A stretch of 64,000 bases of DNA from Thermoplasmata archaeon (GCA_015063135.1 SUTA01000010.1:25378-89377), one strand, 5' to 3'; shown: positions 26,739-36,759, numbered from the stretch's first letter. The notes: generated by a model from the letters alone, not told the origin. Translations and numbers: made by a program.

Positions 26739-28856
26739 TTAAAATGGATCGTTTCGCTGCTTGACCAGGGTGACCAGGGCATCGACGGCGTAGGCGCCCT
26801 TGCCCTCGACCTGGACGATGACAGGGTTGATCTCGAGCTCGTGGATCTCGGGGTTCTCGACGGCGATGAGGGCGATCCTCTTGATGGCCTCCTTCATCGC
26901 GGGGATGTCGGACTTGGCGAGTCCCCTGGCGCCGGACATGAGCTTGTACGCCTTGGTGGAGGTGATCATCTCGTCGAGCTGCTCCTCGGTCATGGGCACG
27001 TGGGCCTGGGAGATCTCCCTGAGGATCTCCACGTAGATGCCGCCGAGTCCGAAGGACACGACGGGCCCGAACTGGACGTCGCGGATCATGGACAGGATGA
27101 CCTCCTGGCCGGAGACCATCTGCTGGATGGAGACCCCGTCGATCTTGGCTCCGGGCACGTTCTTGGTACAGGAGTCCATGATCTTGTTGTAGGCCGCCTT
27201 GGCCGCCTCGGCGTCCTTGACGCCGACGACGACTCCGCCCACATCGGTCTTGTGCTTGATGTCGGGGGAGACGATCTTCATGACGACGGGGTAGCCGATC
27301 CTGTTGCACTCCTTGACGGCCTCGTCTGCGGAGTTGACGGTTGCCTCGCCGGGGGTGGGCACGCCGTACGCCTTGAGGATCTCCTTACCCTCGGCCTCGG
27401 AGAGGGAGTCCCTTCCCTCGGCCTTCGCGGCGTCGATGACCTTCTTCGCGGCGGCCCTTCCGCCTCCGGTGGCCTTGGGGTAGGCCATGTGGGTGTGCTT
27501 CTTCTCCTTGTTGATGGTGTATGTCCTGAGGACATCCAGGGCGTGGATGGCCCTGTCGGGGGTGGGGTAGGTCGGGATGCCGGCCTCCTTGAGGTAGGCG
27601 TTGGCCTTGTCGCACTTGTGGCCTCCGGCGAAGCAGACGACGAAGGGCACGGGGATCTGGTCCTTGATCTCGACGATGGACTGCGCGACCGCTTCCAGGT
27701 CGGCGGTGTCGAGGGGGGATCCCATGATGACGAGCGCCCCGACCTCGGGGTCATGGGACAGGATGTCGATGACCTCCTTGAAGTACTCGGGCTTGGCGTC
27801 CCCGCGGATGTCGATGGGGTTGGTGACTCCGGCGACTGTGGGGACCCTCCTCCTGATCTCGGAGATGGTCTCGTCGGAGAACTTGACGGCGTGGACGTTC
27901 TTGGCGTCGAAGGCGGCATCGGCGGACATGACCCCGAGGCCTCCGGCGTTGGTGATGATCCCCAGGCCGCCCTTCTTCATCTCGTCGCAGCCGCTGAACA
28001 CGTTCAGGACGTCGAACATGTCGTCCAGGCTGCTGGCCCTGTAGACGTTGAGCTTCTTGAAGATGACGTTGTTGACCGCATCGGCCCCGGCGAGGGACCC
28101 GGTGTGGGAGGACGCGGCGGCTGCGCCGGCCTGGGTCCTTCCGGACTTGTATACGACAATCGGCTTCTCGATGGGCATGTTCTCGATGGCGGACACGAAC
28201 CTGTGCCCGTTGGAGATGCCCTCGCAGTACATTCCGATGACCTTGGTATTGGGGTCCTCAGAGATCTCGGGGATGATGTCTGCCTCGTCGAGGTCGGCCT
28301 TGTTGCCGAAGGTGACGAAGTTGGCGATCCCGATCTTGTTGAAGTAGGCCCAGTCGATGATCGAGGAACCGACCGCTCCTGACTGGGAGAAGATGGAGAT
28401 GTGTCCCTGGCGGGGCAGGAGGTGGGCGAACGTGGCGTTCACTCCGGCCCAGGGGTTCATGTTGCCGAAGCAGTTGGGTCCGAAGAACCTGACGTTGTTC
28501 CTGGCGGCGGCCTCCTTGAGCTTCTTCTCGAGCTCGGCACCGGCGGGGCTGTCCTCCTTGAATCCGGCGGTGAGGATGGTCGCGTGCCTGACGCCGGCCT
28601 TCCCGAGGTCGTCCATGAGGGCGGGGACGAGCTCGGCCTTGATGGCGACGACCGCGAGGTCGACGGGCTCGCCGATCTCCGTGATGCTCGTGTATGCCTT
28701 GAGGCCCTGGACCTCTCCGCCCTTGGGGTTGATGGGGTAGAGCTTGCCGGGGTACTTGGCGTTGATCATGTTGACGAGAAGCATCCCTCCGAGCTTGGTC
28801 AGGTCGTTGGAAGCGCCGACGATAGCTACGGATTTAGGAGTCAGGTAGTCTGTCAT
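26739..28856 (-). CDS. ADP-forming acetyl/acyl-CoA synthetase (fused alpha-beta)
   Basis: 705 residues. CoA-binding domain (SVAIVGASND, about 10), succinyl-CoA-ligase-like domains with FSQSGAVGSS and the phosphohistidine segment SSHTGSLAG, then an ATP-grasp beta part (EAEGKEILKAYGVPTP, GYPVVMKIVSPDIKHKTD, ELEINPV). It converts acyl-CoA, ADP and phosphate to acid, CoA and ATP; substrate range is unknown. Codon bias suggests good expression. Ends in TAA. The promoter lies in the AT-rich gap above 28856. Confidence 0.92.
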   Translation of the reverse strand: MTDYLTPKSVAIVGASNDLTKLGGMLLVNMINAKYPGKLYPINPKGGEVQGLKAYTSITEIGEPVDLAVVAIKAELVPALMDDLGKAGVRHATILTAGFKEDSPAGAELEKKLKEAAARNNVRFFGPNCFGNMNPWAGVNATFAHLLPRQGHISIFSQSGAVGSSIIDWAYFNKIGIANFVTFGNKADLDEADIIPEISEDPNTKVIGMYCEGISNGHRFVSAIENMPIEKPIVVYKSGRTQAGAAAASSHTGSLAGADAVNNVIFKKLNVYRASSLDDMFDVLNVFSGCDEMKKGGLGIITNAGGLGVMSADAAFDAKNVHAVKFSDETISEIRRRVPTVAGVTNPIDIRGDAKPEYFKEVIDILSHDPEVGALVIMGSPLDTADLEAVAQSIVEIKDQIPVPFVVCFAGGHKCDKANAYLKEAGIPTYPTPDRAIHALDVLRTYTINKEKKHTHMAYPKATGGGRAAAKKVIDAAKAEGRDSLSEAEGKEILKAYGVPTPGEATVNSADEAVKECNRIGYPVVMKIVSPDIKHKTDVGGVVVGVKDAEAAKAAYNKIMDSCTKNVPGAKIDGVSIQQMVSGQEVILSMIRDVQFGPVVSFGLGGIYVEILREISQAHVPMTEEQLDEMITSTKAYKLMSGARGLAKSDIPAMKEAIKRIALIAVENPEIHELEINPVIVQVEGKGAYAVDALVTLVKQRNDPF

Positions 28857-29051
28857 GAGACGTCGTATCTACTGTCTATTAAAAAGGTTATTGCTCACTT
28901 TTAACGACGAGTTATTGTTTTCGTGGAAATAGCTACGAAATCCGTAGAAATTTCACGAAAAACTGATTAAAACCGTAAAAAATCGGCAATTAACGTGAGA
29001 AAAACACGGATTTAGTTGTTCGACGTGGATAATATTCGTCGATTGACGTAT
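28857..29051 (-). promoter_or_regulatory. AT-rich intergenic region with imperfect inverted repeats
   Basis: 195 bp, far lower GC than the surroundings. It holds the TATA of the acyl-CoA synthetase (CTTTTTAATAG, about 28880), an imperfect palindrome CGTGGAAATAGCTACG...CGTAGAAATTTCACG (about 28920-28960) and CGACG...CGTCG (about 29020-29040). It may be operator plus terminator of the que operon. Confidence 0.5.
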
Positions 29052-29678
29052 TCAAACCCCTTTGCGGTCGCCCCAGATGATCTTGTGGAGCTGCGGCAGG
29101 ACCCTCGCCTCGATGCCGTCCTCCAGCACCCTGGCCACGAGCCACTCGAGCCTCTCGGTGCCGCCGACCGGCGTGAATATGACGCTGGCCTCCGGGGAGT
29201 GCGACCTGAGGTGGGCGACGGCGAACTCGTAGTCGGCATCGTCGGCGATGACGTACTTCAGCTGGTCCTTCGCCCTGATGATGCGCATGTTGGATTCCAG
29301 CATGCGGTCGGTCATGCCCGACGAGGGGCACTTGACGTCCATGCTGATCATCACCATCGGGCTGTCTGGCACAAATGAGATGTCGGTGGCGCCGTTGGTC
29401 TCGACGACGACCCTCTTCCCCGCGTCCAGGAGCCTCCCGATGAGCTCGGGCATGTCGGGCTGGAGCAGCGGCTCCCCGCCCGTGACGCACACGGTGCGGG
29501 CGTCCCCCACGACTTCCATTATCTCGTCGAGGGACATCTCCTCGCCCCCCTCCATGGAGTACTGGGTGTCGCACCAGCTGCACCTGAGGTTGCACCCGAC
29601 CGTCCTGACGAAGGTGGTCGGCAGGCCCATGGTGAGGCCCTCCCCCTGGATGGAGCGGAAGATCTCGCATATCCTCAT
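29052..29678 (-). CDS. queE: 7-carboxy-7-deazaguanine synthase (radical SAM)
   Basis: 208 residues. The radical SAM cysteines are in GCNLRCSWC; FRSIQGEG and VTGGEPLLQPD are classic QueE segments. It makes 7-carboxy-7-deazaguanine from the QueD product on the route to preQ0 and, in archaea, archaeosine in tRNA. It overlaps queC by 14 bp. Ends in TGA. Confidence 0.93.
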   Translation of the reverse strand: MRICEIFRSIQGEGLTMGLPTTFVRTVGCNLRCSWCDTQYSMEGGEEMSLDEIMEVVGDARTVCVTGGEPLLQPDMPELIGRLLDAGKRVVVETNGATDISFVPDSPMVMISMDVKCPSSGMTDRMLESNMRIIRAKDQLKYVIADDADYEFAVAHLRSHSPEASVIFTPVGGTERLEWLVARVLEDGIEARVLPQLHKIIWGDRKGV

Positions 29679-30357
29679 AGTCGATCTCGTCCTCGTAGCC
29701 GGCCTCCTTGAAGCCGGCGAGCCTGAGCCTGCAGGAATCGCAGTGCCCGCATGCCTTCTCCCCGCCGTTGTAGCAAGACCAGGTCAGCTGCAGCGGGGCC
29801 CCCAGCCTCTTGCCCCTGCGGACGATGTCCGCCTTGGAGTCGCGGAGAATCGGGGTCATTATCCTGATGGGGTTCCCCTCGACGCCGGCCTTGGTCCCCC
29901 TCCTGAGGGTCTCCTCGAAGGCCTCGAAGAACTCGGGCCTGCAGTCGGGGTACCCGGAGTAGTCGACGACGTTGGCGCCGATGTATATCCTGTCTGCGTC
30001 GACGGACTCGCAGAGCCCGGCGGCGATGCTCAGGAAGATGATGTTCCTAGCGGGGACGTAGGTTATCGGGATGTCCCCGCCGATCTCCTCCCTGTCCTCC
30101 GGCACGTCTATGTCGGAACGGGTGAGCGCGGACCTGAACGAGCTGAGGTTCAGGTCGATGATGGCATGGTCTATGCCGTAGAACTTGCAGACCGCGGCCG
30201 CCGAATCCAGCTCCCTGGTGTGCCTCTGGCCGTAGCGGAAGCTTATCGCGGTAACGTCGCAGCCGTCGTCGATGGCCTGGGCCAGCGTGGTCGTGGAATC
30301 CAGTCCGCCCGAGAGCAGGACGACCGCCCTGGGCTTCAAAGGACCACCGTGTACCAT
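29665..30357 (-). CDS. queC: 7-cyano-7-deazaguanine (preQ0) synthase
   Basis: 230 residues. N-terminal ATP-pyrophosphatase loop LLSGGLDSTT, ISFRYGQRHTREL, VPARNIIFLSIAAG and the zinc-cysteine cluster TWSCYNGGEKACGHCDSCRLR. It ends DEIDYEDM at CGA 29665-29667 inside the queE start; standard reading adds over 200 residues out of frame through queE. Start is ATG 30357 or a TTG at 30339 that overlaps the queD stop. Confidence 0.93.
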
Positions 30358-30809
30358 GCCGTCTGTCCCCTCTCCTCGTCCAATCCTATCGAGAGCGAGG
30401 AGACGTTGTCCGGGATGTCGATCTCGGCGACCATCCTCTCTGCCATCATCTTGGACATCTCCTCGGCGGTGGTGGTGGGGATGTCCAGCAGCGTGACGTC
30501 CATCCTGGGGAAGACGTACCTCTTGCCGCAGCTGACGGCCTCGACGGAATCGCCATCCATGGTCAGCTTAACGTCGTCTGACCTGGTGGGCAGCAGGGTC
30601 TTGTGGTCGAGCTCGTCGATGATCTCCCTGAGCTTCTTCTTCAGTACGACGAAGTCCATGATCATGCCCTCCGCGCCGATCTCTCCCTCTAGCCTCAGCC
30701 TGACGATGTAGGAGTGGCCGTGGAGCCTGGAGCACTTCTCGTGCCTGGGTATGAAGTGGCATGCGGAGAACCTTATGCCGGAGTAGCCGCCGTCGATTTC
30801 CAGTATCAT
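30336..30809 (-). CDS. queD: QueD-like 6-carboxytetrahydropterin synthase
   Basis: 157 residues. It has FSACHFIPRHEKCSRLHGHSY with the zinc histidines, MDFVVLKKKLREIIDELDHKTLL and PTTTAEEMSKMM. First committed step from dihydroneopterin triphosphate to preQ0. Ends in TGA inside the queC start; its ATG overlaps the mtxX stop (ATGA), so mtxX, queD, queC and queE form one operon. Confidence 0.9.
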   Translation of the reverse strand: MILEIDGGYSGIRFSACHFIPRHEKCSRLHGHSYIVRLRLEGEIGAEGMIMDFVVLKKKLREIIDELDHKTLLPTRSDDVKLTMDGDSVEAVSCGKRYVFPRMDVTLLDIPTTTAEEMSKMMAERMVAEIDIPDNVSSLSIGLDEERGQTAWYTVVL

Positions 30810-31555
30810 TTCCTCAACTCCGTTAGAAGCATGGCAAGGGCCAGCGAGTCCCTGTAATCCGTTTTGACGCGGGACGTGTCTACGAACACCTTGTCGGCGT
30901 TCACGACCGGCGCGCCCAGCGCCGCGGCGCCGCCGATGAAGTGCAGCGTCCTGAATATGATGTTGCCCGTGATGCCCTCGGGCGCGATGAGGATGTCCGC
31001 CTCGTTGACGGCGTCCTCGATGAGGATCTGCGAGTGGTACGCGTCGTAGCCGTCCTCGGTGAGCTTCTTGACGATGTACCTCGCGGCCTCGATGGAGTGG
31101 TCCACGGCCTTGCAGCGGCCGTAGTCCTCGCAGCGCCCGCCGGACATGACCGCGATGCGGGTGCCCAAGCCGACGGCCTTTGCCAGGTCCACAGACTTCT
31201 TGGCGAGCTCGTACCTCTGGTCCTCGGTCCACCCCTCGTCGATTCCCACCGGGGCCATCAGGAACATCTTGCCGCTGATGGGCTCCAAGAACACGACCCT
31301 CTCGAGCTTCTTCAGGCCGAGGGATCCCTTCAGGATCGGGAGCAGCTTGGACGAGGACATGTCCCCGCGGGCGGCCGCGTCGAGCGTGCCGTTGGCGAGA
31401 TCGTCCGCCAGAGCCTGCGGGTCGTCGTATATGCGGATGTCATGGCCCTTCATTGCGGCCACGCTCCTCTCGACGTTCCCGGCGTCAGAACCGCGCCCTA
31501 TGCCGACGACTACGTCCGGGAGCTCGCGGGAGAGGAGCCCCTCCGTGTTGAACAT
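30806..31555 (-). CDS. mtxX: Methanogenesis marker protein, MtxX type (phosphotransacetylase-like)
   Basis: 249 residues. VVGIGRGSDAGNVERSV, GTLDAAARGDMSSSKLLPILK, FLMAPVGIDEGWT and IAPEGITGNIIFRTLHF match the methanogen marker family related to phosphate acyltransferases. Its role is unresolved, but its distribution is largely restricted to methanogens, supporting the identification of the organism. First gene of the que operon. Ends in TGA (ATGA overlap with queD). Confidence 0.8.
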   Translation of the reverse strand: MFNTEGLLSRELPDVVVGIGRGSDAGNVERSVAAMKGHDIRIYDDPQALADDLANGTLDAAARGDMSSSKLLPILKGSLGLKKLERVVFLEPISGKMFLMAPVGIDEGWTEDQRYELAKKSVDLAKAVGLGTRIAVMSGGRCEDYGRCKAVDHSIEAARYIVKKLTEDGYDAYHSQILIEDAVNEADILIAPEGITGNIIFRTLHFIGGAAALGAPVVNADKVFVDTSRVKTDYRDSLALAMLLTELRK

Positions 31556-31575
31556 GAGCCGCGCTATATTTTAGG

Positions 31576-31586
31576 GATATAAATAA
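31576..31586 (-). promoter_or_regulatory. TATA box of the mtxX-que operon
   Basis: CTTATTTATATCC on the minus strand, about 25 bp before ATG 31555 and 13 bp beyond the CGA stop of the transporter gene. Confidence 0.65.
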
Positions 31587-31598
31587 GGGTCGAACGGC

Positions 31599-32600
31599 TC
31601 GGTCCCTCTCCCAGACCTGCTTTATGCCCGACTCCTTATCCGAGGCCAGCTCCTTCTCCATCCTCTTCTTGGAGAACAGCACCGAATCCATGAACGCCAC
31701 CCATATGACCTCGACGACGATGCTCGCGGCTATTGCGACCATCGCATCGCCTATGGCGGGCCCCACCAGGACGGAGGTGCACAGCGCGATGGCGATGCCC
31801 TTGTTCTTATAGGATATCATCAGGATGTCCGTCACGCGGGAGGACCACGGGATGCCGAGCTTCTTCTCGGTGACCTCCGCGGTCAGCCCGAGGCCTATGT
31901 CCCTCAGGGCGGCGATGACCATGAACACCGCCAGGACCACGAAGCCCGCGGTCTTGAAGTTAGTGGAGCTCACGGAGAGCCAGACGAGGAAAGCGATGGT
32001 GCAGTTGAGGACCACGGCCATGAGAGTCTTGTCGAGCTTGACCTTGGTCAGCGCCCTGGAGAGGACCAGCGGCACGCCGATGAGCTCTATGACGGTGATG
32101 ACCACCTTGGTCATGTCCACGACCTCCCCCAGCGTGATCCATACGACGAACGGGATCCACAGGAGGGAAACCGCGTACACGACGATGGTGGACCTGAGCG
32201 CATGCTCCAGGTCGCCCCTCAGGATGAGGGACAGGGGGCCGACCGACCCGGCGAACGGCGTCGCCGCCAGGAAGACGAGCCCGACTGCATACTGGCTGTA
32301 GCCGTCCACGTCCTTCAGCAGGAAGTAGGCGATCAGCGGGACGGTGGATGCGACGACGAGCCCCAGGAATATGGCCCTGGAGACCGACTTGTAGTTCTTG
32401 ACCGGGTCCAGGTCCCTGTAGGGGATGCGGGACATGGTCAGCGTCAGCATCGCCGCGAGGAGGATGATCGTCACGTTGCTGCGGATGTCCGGAGTGAGGA
32501 CGTCGCCTGGGAAGAGGTCAAGGAAGTTGGTCGCGGACGACACTACCAGCGCGAGCATCATCATGAACGCCGTGCTGCAGACGAGATCGATTGCCTTCAT
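31599..32600 (-). CDS. Bile acid:sodium symporter (BASS)-family transporter
   Basis: 333 residues, about nine to ten helices; AVGLVFLAATPFAGSVGPLSLI and a second crossing region near MISYKNKGIAIALCTSVLVGPA fit the BASS fold. The natural substrates of archaeal members are unknown (bile acids unlikely; organic anions such as pantoate or pyruvate occur in relatives). It ends GIKQVWERD at CGA 31599-31601, followed by a second in-frame CGA three codons on. Confidence 0.82.
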
Positions 32601-32633
32601 GCTAACGAGTTATCATATAACGATTAGTATTTA

Positions 32634-32855
32634 TCGTTTATCGATAACATCATCATCCTCGACGTACTCCAGGATGTCCCCGGGCTGGCAATCCAGCGCC
32701 CTGCATATCCCGTTGAGGGTGGAGAACCTTATGGCGCTGATCTTCCCGGTCTTGATGTTGGAGAGGTTCACGTTGGTGATCCCGACCCTCTCCGCCAGCT
32801 CGTTCAAGGTCATCTTCCTGTCGGCCATCACCCTGTCCAGCCTGAGCACGATCAT
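32634..32855 (-). CDS. Cro/XRE-type HTH regulator
   Basis: 73 residues, single HTH: RKMTLNELAERVGITNVNLSNIKTGK and CQPGDILEYVED, as in the YozG family. It ends with tandem CGA-TAA (IDK, CGA, TAA). It is 4 bp from the DUF2975 membrane protein, a common pair, and likely regulates it or is sequestered by it. Confidence 0.85.
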
Positions 32856-32859
32856 GGTA

Positions 32860-33372
32860 TCACAGGGTGTGATCGGACTCGTCCTGGAGGACGGAGCCGT
32901 AGCGGACGGTCAGGGCGTAGCAGTAGAGGGTGACGCTCGCCAGTATGCAGCCGAAGAACATGAACAGGGTCTCCGCGACGGATCCGGAGGCGACGGCGGC
33001 CAGGACCCCCAGGGCCAAGGCGCAGACGAAGTATATCTTCGACAGACGGATGATGGCCCGGGTGTTCTCCTCGGTGAAGGGGCTGTGCTCGTCGCGGATG
33101 GAGACCATGAGCCTGTAGACGGTCCATACCGTCACCAGTGCCAGCGCGAGGATCAGGACTATCTCCGCGACCCTTGCCGCCGATGCGACGTCATCCGGCA
33201 CTCCGACCCCGAATACGGCGTCTAGCGCGTCCGCGAGGATGTCCGATGCGAAGGATCCGAAAGCCATGATCACGGCCGCCAGCAGGACTATGCCTATGAC
33301 CGCCTCTCCGATCAGCATGGCCTTCGAGCCGTACTCGCAGACTCTCTTCAGGGTGTGCAGGTCCCCTTTCAT
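32860..33372 (-). CDS. DUF2975 four-helix membrane protein
   Basis: 170 residues with four hydrophobic helices (AVIGIVLLAAVIMAFGSF, VLILALALVTVWTVYRLM, VCALALGVLAAVA, LFMFFGCILASVTLYCY) and the typical EHSPFTEENTRAIIRLSKI between helices 2 and 3. DUF2975 proteins are regularly encoded with a YozG-type HTH, as here; function unknown. Ends in TGA. Confidence 0.8.
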   Translation of the reverse strand: MKGDLHTLKRVCEYGSKAMLIGEAVIGIVLLAAVIMAFGSFASDILADALDAVFGVGVPDDVASAARVAEIVLILALALVTVWTVYRLMVSIRDEHSPFTEENTRAIIRLSKIYFVCALALGVLAAVASGSVAETLFMFFGCILASVTLYCYALTVRYGSVLQDESDHTL

Positions 33373-33474
33373 GCACCCTCCATGCACTGATTCGGATTAA
33401 TGATTAACGATAACCCTACGGTTCCGTAACCGCATCCTTTTATCCAAGTTGGACTATACATCCAATTGATAGCC

Positions 33475-33933
33475 ATGGTAGACAAGCAGACTGTCATCGG
33501 TGCGTTGCAGATAATCGTCACTAACCTGTCCCAGCAGGCGGACGGGCACGACATCCAGGCCAAGGTCTTCGAATCCAAGGGATACTCAAAGCTCGCCAAG
33601 GTGTACGCCGACCACGCTGCCGAGGAGAGGGGATTCACCATGAAGATGGTCGAGAGGGTACTCGACATCGGCGGATTCCTCACCAACGGCGCGAAGATCG
33701 AGACCCCCATCCTCGACGACCCCGTCGAGTGCCTCAAGTACGACCTCGCGACCTCCGTCCAGGGGCTCGCCGAGCTCGATAGGGTTCTCCCCCTCGTCCA
33801 CGACGACGTCACCACCTACGAGATCCTCAAGGACTACTACATGGACGAGGAGCAGGACATGTACTGGACCGAGACCCAGCTCGCCCTCATCAACGAAATC
33901 GGGCTCCAGAACTGGCTCGTCGCCCAGCTCCGA
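33475..33933 (+). CDS. Ferritin/bacterioferritin-like protein
   Basis: 152 residues, four-helix bundle. It has metal-site type residues in FESKGYSKLAKVYADHAAEE (E-x-x-H) and YYMDEEQDMYWTETQLALINEIG (E-x-x-x-x-E). Probably iron storage or oxidative-stress defence. A TATA-like AACCGCATCCTTTTATCC region lies upstream. It ends NWLVAQL at CGA 33931-33933, directly before a terminator hairpin; standard reading runs 46 residues through that terminator into the convergent gene. Confidence 0.8.
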
Positions 33934-33947
33934 TCGTCAAACTCCAC

Positions 33948-33967
33948 AGGCGCCCTCCGGGGCGCCT
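33948..33967 (+). terminator. Hairpin between the convergent ferritin-like and dph2 genes
   Basis: AGGCGCCC/GGGCGCCT with loop TCCG, 15 bp after the CGA stop. Confidence 0.6.
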
Positions 33968-33985
33968 CCCCTTATACTAATAATA

Positions 33986-34987
33986 TCAAGATAGGCGGAC
34001 GGGGGCCGGGCGTATCTGGTCGAACTCGTAATCCGCCCATTCCCTCAGGCCCAGGGCGATCTCCAGCTCGGTGACCGTCAGCATCGGCTTCCCGTAGCGC
34101 GCGGAGTCGTCCATGGCTATGCGGGGGCACGCAGTGTTCACGTAGGCGTCGACCCGGTAGGCGGCCAGCGCATCCGGGTTGATCTCGTCGAGCAGCACCC
34201 TGCAGGCGCTGCGACCGGATTCCCTGATGGCGGCGCATATCCTGTCGGCCTCCTCCCTGCGGTTCTGCCCGATCTTCCTGCTCTCGACCACCAGGAAGCT
34301 ATTGGCCAACCTGGCGGACTCGATGGCTGCGAACCTGCGCCTGAGCATGCGGTCGCGCGTCTGCGACATATCCCTGAGCTCAGTAGTTATGGGGTTGAGG
34401 ACATACACTGGCTTCCCCACGCCCAGGGCCACGGCGAGCGGGTGGAAGTCGCCCTCCCCGATGTACAGGAAGGCATCCACGTCCCCGAGGACGGCCTCGG
34501 CCGCGGAGCAGTTGCATCCCAGGACCTGCCCGGGATGGCATATGCGGTCGTCCCCCTCCCCCACCAGGGCGGTGCGGCCGGTGGATTCCAGGATGACGAC
34601 CATGTCAGGGATCAGCCCGAGGTACTGGACGGTTGCGAGCACCCCGATCCTCTGCGGGATGCCCGAGATAGCGTCCTCGACGTCCCCGCCCAACCCGACA
34701 TCGGACCTGGACTCGATGTAGAGGACCGTAGGGTCGTCCCCCTGGGACGGTATGGGCGAATGGCCGAAGTGCACGAGGGCGTCGAAGCGGCCTTTATGAT
34801 CGTAGAGGTCACAGGCCCCGTAACAGGGGAGGCCTATGACCGCAACGGAAGCACCGGTGCGCTCAGAAATCTCGTCGGATAGCTCCGCAGCCCGGACCTT
34901 CAGGCCCTCGGGCAATTGGAGGGCGACGGAGGCATAGCCTCCGTCGCGAATCCACGCAACGATGCGGTCCTGTTCGAAATCGAACAT
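33986..34987 (-). CDS. dph2: Diphthamide biosynthesis radical enzyme Dph2
   Basis: 333 residues. The three cluster cysteines of the Dph1/Dph2 family are in LPCYGACDLY, LGCNCSAAEAV and NTACPRIAMDD. Archaeal Dph2 homodimer transfers 3-amino-3-carboxypropyl from SAM to EF2 histidine by a noncanonical radical route. Ends in TGA. Works with dphB in this window. Confidence 0.93.
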   Translation of the reverse strand: MFDFEQDRIVAWIRDGGYASVALQLPEGLKVRAAELSDEISERTGASVAVIGLPCYGACDLYDHKGRFDALVHFGHSPIPSQGDDPTVLYIESRSDVGLGGDVEDAISGIPQRIGVLATVQYLGLIPDMVVILESTGRTALVGEGDDRICHPGQVLGCNCSAAEAVLGDVDAFLYIGEGDFHPLAVALGVGKPVYVLNPITTELRDMSQTRDRMLRRRFAAIESARLANSFLVVESRKIGQNRREEADRICAAIRESGRSACRVLLDEINPDALAAYRVDAYVNTACPRIAMDDSARYGKPMLTVTELEIALGLREWADYEFDQIRPAPVRLS

Positions 34988-34995
34988 TTATGGTT

Positions 34996-35514
34996 TCACT
35001 GGATGAGCTCGGCTCCCTTCTCTATGTCGATATAGCAGGGGGAGGGGAACTTCATGGATGCCCTCCAGAGGGCGTCCTTGGCGATGACCGCCTTCTCGGC
35101 GGGGACGCGGACGGTCAGGATGGCCTGGTTCCTCTCGAGCCTGGCTGCGGTCCCGACGGTCTTGCCGAATCCCTGGCGCATTCCGCTGGACACACGGTCC
35201 GCTCCTGCGCCGGTAGCGAGCTTGTTCTCCCTGAGGACGACGTGGGGGTACGCCCTGACGGTCATGTGGTAGTTGGCGACTCCGGCCTGACCGTTGAGGA
35301 CCTTGTTGGCGGCGATACGGCCTGCCTCGATGGAGGTGTGCCTGATCTGCACGCGGTTCTTGACCCTGAGGGTGAGCACGACGGGGAACTCCTCCTTGAG
35401 GTTACCCATCTCATACTGGCTGACCCTGCTCGCGGGGACTCCTCCCATGTATTCGCGGCGGGTGTACGCCTGTCCTTTGATCTGTCTGTACATCGATGCG
35501 GGCTTTCTTACCAT
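34996..35514 (-). CDS. 50S ribosomal protein uL16 (archaeal L10e)
   Basis: 172 residues. MVRKPASMYRQIKGQAYTRRE, NRVQIRHTSIEAGRIAANK, YHMTVRAYPHVVLRENK and SSGMRQGFGKTVGTAAR are diagnostic of L16/L10e. A frame extending upstream is not part of the family. Ends in TGA, 8 bp before the dph2 start; the two may be cotranscribed. Confidence 0.95.
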   Translation of the reverse strand: MVRKPASMYRQIKGQAYTRREYMGGVPASRVSQYEMGNLKEEFPVVLTLRVKNRVQIRHTSIEAGRIAANKVLNGQAGVANYHMTVRAYPHVVLRENKLATGAGADRVSSGMRQGFGKTVGTAARLERNQAILTVRVPAEKAVIAKDALWRASMKFPSPCYIDIEKGAELIQ

Positions 35515-35700
35515 TTGCACCACCTGATTGGTTGGAACGTGATAGGGACCCACGCCACACGGCGTACGGTCGCCTGGTTCTACGATAAGCGACCCAATGA
35601 CAACTCGCATATAAACATTGCGAACAGGAACGCACCCGCGTTTATAATATAGGGTCTGAACGGGCGAATAATAATTAAGCCGTTCGGCCATACTGGCGTC

Positions 35701-36702
35701 ATGCGCCAGTACGGATTCAAGGTCGTCCCCGCGGAGGACGACGCAGCAGTACCCGTCGCCGTGGCCGGCCAGGCCATGGTGGACATCCAGAAGCTCCTCA
35801 CAGACATAGGCACCATGCTGGTGAAGGTCGAGCTCAGGGTGCAGGGGGACCTTGATCCCAGGCTGAAGGCCAAGTTCGACCTCAAGATCGGCGGATCATC
35901 CGGCTCCGGGATCGGCTCCGACCCGGACAAGGGCAGCGAGGACCTGATGGAGGAATCCATGAAGATGCTCTGCTCGACCCTCGACTTCCTCGGGAAGGGC
36001 GTCGTGGGCGACTGGTTCGACGACTACTTCCCGGACCCGTACGGCAGGAGGGAGGTCGCCAGGGATGTGCTGGCATTGTGCGACCACCTCGACGGCTTCG
36101 TCCTCGAGTACGGCCCCGCGGACGCCCAGAGGAGGTTCGGCAGGATCGACCGCGAGAAGGTCGCCGCCGTCGCCGACAGGGACGTCTCCAGGATACCCGC
36201 AGTGGTCATCGGAGTCATCTACAGGGACCCCGTGAAGGTCAACCACTGGCACATTTCCAACGGGAGCGACGATCTGGAGATCACCTTCGCCGACAACATA
36301 GCGAAGAACGACATCCCCGAGTTCGCGAAGGCGGGCCCGGTCATAGTCTCCGGCAGCGTCCGCCTGGACGAGGATGGCAGGCGCACCGCGGTCACCGACG
36401 TCAGCGGCTGCTACACATTCCCCATGGTGAAGTTCCAGAGGATCATCACCCCGCAGAGGGACATACCCCTCCTGAACCCTGCCATCGGCACGCCCGGCTA
36501 CGACGCGGATAAGGGGCTCTGGCACCTTTCCTGCGAGCTCCTCGGCATAGACGAATCGAAGCCCTCCTGGGACGAGTGCGTCCTGGCCTTCCACGACTAC
36601 TTCGAGTTCCTGTGGGAGACCTACTGCGACACAGAGGAGACCTTCGAGGGCGAGGAGGCCGAGGTCCAGGAGTACCTGCGCTCCCTGATGCCCGTCGCGC
36701 GA
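35701..36702 (+). CDS. Hypothetical cytosolic protein
   Basis: 333 residues, no signal or membrane segments. It is acidic with a Gly/Ser/Asp linker (about 66-80, GGSSGSGIGSDPDKGSED). The N-terminus VAVAGQAMVDIQKLLTDIG and C-terminal CVLAFHDYFEFLWETYCD are helical; the middle (about 150-260) is beta-rich with VIVSGSVRLDEDGRRTAVTDVSG. No family recognised. It ends LMPVA at CGA 36700-36702; the next gene is in the same frame, so standard reading would fuse the two. Confidence 0.65.
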
Positions 36703-36721
36703 TTGCGAGCTTCCGCGCACG

Positions 36722-36732
36722 TTTCTTATAGG
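36722..36732 (+). promoter_or_regulatory. TATA box of the RNase P component gene
   Basis: TTTCTTATAGG about 30 bp before ATG 36760, in the gap behind the CGA stop of the hypothetical gene. Confidence 0.55.
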
Positions 36733-36759
36733 ACTTCCGCAGTCGAGTCGCCGAGCACA

